Shown: positions 61,416-64,000 of the stretch, one piece after another | Layout of the letters: the number at the start of each line of letters is the position of its first letter | Numbering within the stretch: the first letter of the stretch is position 1 | Assembly (NCBI RefSeq): GCF_900188335.1 | Contig: NZ_FZOY01000011.1 | Location: 122,043 to 186,042 of the forward strand | Direction of reading: 5' to 3' | Length of the DNA stretch: 64,000 nt | Source of the DNA: Tropicimonas sediminicola | GTDB taxonomy: Bacteria > Pseudomonadota > Alphaproteobacteria > Rhodobacterales > Rhodobacteraceae | Notes under the pieces: model-generated | What the model was told of the DNA's origin: nothing | The model's input: only the letters and a program-made list of their open reading frames with translations | Database searches by the model: none | Made by a program: the position numbers and the translations under genes

Positions 61416-61772
61416 ATGCAGCTCATTCTTCTCGAACGCGACATGGTGATCGCCGAGGACATCGCCGAAATCGTTCGCAGCGTGTTCGACCTTCCGCACG
61501 TCATGATCGTCGCCTCGGTCGACGCCGCCTGCGCAGCGTTGGAGGCGGCCGACAGCGCCTGGGACGCGGTGATGCTCCACGGCACGTCCGAGGAAATCGG
61601 CAACGAACGCCTCCGAGGCCTGCTGACCGGCAAGGGGCTGCCCGCGATCGTCACCGGCGCCGGCGAGCGGATCGACCTGCCACCCGGCTGGACCCGACTT
61701 CCCATTCCCTTCACCACCGACGATCTGACCACGCTCCTGCAACGCATCCTGCCCCACCGCCCGACAGCTTGA
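61416..61772 (+). CDS. Degenerate receiver-like (CheY-fold) protein
   Basis: A 118-residue protein predicted to adopt the response-regulator fold, but the functional residues are missing. The acidic pair at the N-terminus is reduced (LLERDMVIAED), the phosphoacceptor Asp position appears to be His in DAVMLHGTS, and the conserved Lys region reads PIPFTTDDL. There is no output domain. It lies divergent from the Crp/Fnr gene. Such pseudo-receivers act by protein contact. No histidine kinase adjoins it (the nearest is 7.6 kb away). Confidence 0.7.
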   Translation: MQLILLERDMVIAEDIAEIVRSVFDLPHVMIVASVDAACAALEAADSAWDAVMLHGTSEEIGNERLRGLLTGKGLPAIVTGAGERIDLPPGWTRLPIPFTTDDLTTLLQRILPHRPTA

Positions 61773-61802
61773 TAAGGGCGGCCGCGTGATGGTGGCGACG
61801 GA

Positions 61803-63596
61803 TCAGTTCGCCGGAGAGTAGAAGATCGGCGAGCCCCAGGCGCGTTCCTGGATCACGGCCGGGACGTCCGCCAGAAGCGGCAGGTCGTTGCGCACCGCGT
61901 CATAGGTGGACCAGCGCGGGGTCGGGATCTCGAGGACGCGGGCGTAATAGAAGGCGATCGCCTGCGGGTCGTAATCCTCGTCCGTCCAGCTTCCCATGAG
62001 CACCGGCGCTCCGATGTCGTTGGTGAACATCGCCGTCTCAAGATCGACGGTGTTGCCGACCGGCTGCAGCTTGCCGGTCGCCGGATCGATCTCGCGCTCG
62101 CCGGACCAGACAACGTCGATGATCCTTTCATTGGCGTCGCCATATTCATCGACCCAGCCCTTGATGATCTGGATCCGGTCGAGATTGGCGCCCATCGGAT
62201 CCTTCTCGGCATGGACCGTGAAGGTCGGCGCGGCGCCGAGCGGCGGCAGGTTGCCGCCCATGTGCGTGCCGAGCAGGTAGCCCTCCTCGGCCATCGCAAC
62301 GGGATCGGATGGCTCCGACAGCCCCACGCCGCCGAACATCCGCACCTTGATGCGGGGGCCGGAGGTCGCGAAGGTCTCGCGCCGTTTCATCGCGTCCCAG
62401 ATCGCGGCGCGCGTGTTCTCGGTGGCCCAGACTCCGGCGAGCGACCCGATGGAAAGGTCCTTGCCGTCGATCCAGCCGGCCACGCTGCCGGTGCGGCGGC
62501 GCTCGACCGTGCCGTCCTCCGGCCCGTGGGTGCCGACGAACTCGTCCTCGGCGACGGCCGCCGTCATGCCGTTGTGGTTGTCCGTTCCGCCGATGAAGCC
62601 GTACTTGAACGGGTTCACGCCGAGCGCGAACTCGTACCCGATGCCGTCGATCAGCCCGCCGCGAACAAAGTCGCGCTGGCGGAAGATTCGCCCCGAGTTC
62701 TTCTGGATCGAATCCGCGTTCTCGAAACCGGCGAACTCGTCGGCGGCCCAGAATTTCCGGTGCACCTCGGAATTGCCCTTCACCTGCATCATCTCGATCA
62801 GCGGTTCGTAGGATTGTCGGGTCCGGGCATATTCGAGGTCCATCGCCTCGCCGAAACTGTCCGTATCCGGAAACATCCGCCCCTTGGAGGCATTCGAGTT
62901 GTGCGGGATGGCCAGCAGACGACGCCCCTCGGCCTCCTGCGCCTTCATCCAGGCCCAGAGGTTTTCTTCCTCGTTGATGTCGATGTAGCTCGGAACGCTG
63001 GCGGGGACGTTGTTGTCACGAAAAAGCACGTTGCGGTGCAGGTTCGCGCCATTGGGCGCCGCCGACCATTCGAAACCGATGAGCGCGGTGAAAACGCCCG
63101 GCTCGTTGGCCTGCTCGGCCGCATCGACGATCGCCTGCCAGCCTGACCTGGACGTTTCCGGCCCCGCGTAATAGGGCGGATGCTGGGGCGTGGCGGACCG
63201 GTTGGAGGAAACCACGTACTTGATGAACCATTGCTGACGCTCCTCCATGCCTTGCAGCCCGCGGAGCGCGACGAGATCCTCGTTGTCGTGCCCGGGCGCG
63301 TCTTCGAACATGGCCGAATACATCTCGCCCAGGTACTCCGCGTGATCTGTCACCGCGGCGAAATCGAGCGGCCGCTTGTGCTGGGCAGTCCTGCCATCCG
63401 GCAGCGTCACCGGTTCTCCGCGCGCAAAGGCGAGACTGTCGGCCGGCATCAGCCGGGTCCCACCGATATAGGCGTCGAGCGAGAAGGCCGTGTGAAGGTG
63501 CGTTTCGCCGAAATAGGCGTCGCGCAGAGGATTGGGATCTGCCACCGCAACGGATGCCGTGGCGCAGAGCGCAACCGAGAGCAGGGAGCGTTTCAT
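61803..63596 (-). CDS. Secreted DUF3604 protein
   Basis: A 597-residue protein with a Sec signal peptide (MKRSLLSVALCATASVAVA, start 63596). The rest is DUF3604: an N-terminal FGETHLHTAFSLDAY metal motif, TDHAEYLGE, HNSNASKGRMF and GGTDNHNG give the histidine and aspartate set of a PHP-like metallohydrolase. Such proteins are periplasmic or surface-attached and often occur near sulfatase or phosphonate genes. Substrate unknown. Longer in-frame start at 63614 is less likely because it disrupts the signal peptide. Confidence 0.88.
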   Translation of the reverse strand: MKRSLLSVALCATASVAVADPNPLRDAYFGETHLHTAFSLDAYIGGTRLMPADSLAFARGEPVTLPDGRTAQHKRPLDFAAVTDHAEYLGEMYSAMFEDAPGHDNEDLVALRGLQGMEERQQWFIKYVVSSNRSATPQHPPYYAGPETSRSGWQAIVDAAEQANEPGVFTALIGFEWSAAPNGANLHRNVLFRDNNVPASVPSYIDINEEENLWAWMKAQEAEGRRLLAIPHNSNASKGRMFPDTDSFGEAMDLEYARTRQSYEPLIEMMQVKGNSEVHRKFWAADEFAGFENADSIQKNSGRIFRQRDFVRGGLIDGIGYEFALGVNPFKYGFIGGTDNHNGMTAAVAEDEFVGTHGPEDGTVERRRTGSVAGWIDGKDLSIGSLAGVWATENTRAAIWDAMKRRETFATSGPRIKVRMFGGVGLSEPSDPVAMAEEGYLLGTHMGGNLPPLGAAPTFTVHAEKDPMGANLDRIQIIKGWVDEYGDANERIIDVVWSGEREIDPATGKLQPVGNTVDLETAMFTNDIGAPVLMGSWTDEDYDPQAIAFYYARVLEIPTPRWSTYDAVRNDLPLLADVPAVIQERAWGSPIFYSPAN

Positions 63597-64000
63597 TGGT
63601 CCATCTTCCTCCACCTAGCCGACCTGTAGCAGCTTGCCCGAGTTGGCCTTGAGTTTTCAATCCGCCATTGCCGTCAGGGTTTCAGGCAGTCATCGCCGTC
63701 CACTCCGGTCGGCGTGAGCTATGTCCGGACGGCAGTAGGCTGGCGCCCACTCCGCGAACCTGCAGGGAGGGAAGATCCAGGCTCCTTCGAGCGGATGTCG
63801 CACATTGAGCGTTGGGAGTGCCGCGTCCGCGCCGAGCAGCCCCTGTTCGAACAGCCGAAGCCGCCGGCGACGCATCGCGCGCCCCGGGTTTCGTGGTGTC
63901 GAAGGTGAGGAGCCGTTCCGGGCGGTCCTGCGCGGATCCGGCCGGGGGGATGCGACCACCGCACATAGGGCAGCCGGTGGTCGCAGGTCGTGTCTCTTTC
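63597..64000. other. Terminal region without clear gene
   Basis: 404 bases after the DUF3604 start. Several open frames overlap here on both strands, but none has a ribosome-binding site, family pattern or hydrophobic signal, so none is called. Confidence 0.4.

Noticed and set aside
63690..63966. Overlapping open frames at the right edge
   Set aside because: Several frames on both strands are equally open, none has a start signal or recognisable product.

Overview
The window is high-GC, gene-dense DNA of an alphaproteobacterium, almost certainly a member of the Rhodobacterales (Rhodobacter/Roseobacter lineage). The basis is protein resemblance (FYDLN-acid protein, cysteine-less Hint protein, LuxI/LuxR pair, ethylmalonyl-CoA pathway enzymes) and gene order. 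As I recall it, the block mdh / malyl-CoA thioesterase / NnrU / DUF1737 / mesaconyl-CoA hydratase / sdhCDAB, flanked by sucCD-sucA-odhB-lpdA and by ccr/ecm, matches the Rhodobacter sphaeroides locus RSP_0960-0979. No plasmid, phage, IS element or CRISPR array was seen.

Layout. 1-4.6 kb: 3' part of carB, a sulfotransferase-like gene, a FabH-type ketoacyl synthase and two tiny lipoprotein genes. 4.6-16.3 kb (minus strand): a TCA-cycle operon read sucC, two sulfotransferase-like genes, sucD, sucA, odhB, a third sulfotransferase-like gene, lpdA. A striking double palindrome lies upstream of sucC, and a divergent glycosyltransferase follows. 17.8-26.6 kb: mdh (minus), then on the plus strand a malyl-CoA thioesterase/lyase homologue, NnrU-like protein, DUF1737 protein, mesaconyl-CoA hydratase, and sdhC-sdhD-sdhA-(secreted protein)-sdhB, closed by a strong terminator.

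26.6-35 kb: housekeeping and small conserved genes (SHOCT protein, DUF1989 protein, csaA, proC, YbjN protein, ubiK, lgt-midA-pgeF, Hint protein). 35-39 kb (minus): a quorum-sensing unit (small ORF, luxR, luxI) followed by a RecD-like helicase and an SDR. 39.3-43 kb: divergent ccr (crotonyl-CoA carboxylase/reductase) and ecm (ethylmalonyl-CoA mutase). 43-46.7 kb: H-NS-like protein, deoD, tdk, GntR regulator, YgjP-like metallopeptidase, FYDLN protein, tRNA-Ala(GGC). 47-64 kb: a beta-hydroxyacid dehydrogenase, SDR, formate/nitrite-type channel, phospholipase D, HisKA_2 kinase, betaine-type ABC transporter (binding protein, permease, ATPase), PRC-barrel/diacylglycerol-kinase/phosphoesterase operon, a Crp/Fnr regulator with an unusual 5' end, a degenerate receiver-like protein and a DUF3604 protein.

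Together the first 43 kb link the TCA cycle to acetate and C4 assimilation by the ethylmalonyl-CoA pathway: ccr and ecm make and rearrange ethylmalonyl-CoA, mesaconyl-CoA hydratase makes beta-methylmalyl-CoA, the malyl-CoA thioesterase releases malate, and mdh, suc and sdh oxidise the products. The points most worth a second look are the sulfotransferase-like genes embedded in the suc operon, the two-palindrome sucC operator, a hairpin covering the luxI ribosome-binding site, a Crp/Fnr gene whose conserved N-terminus has no ordinary start codon, and several short genes that are easy to miss.
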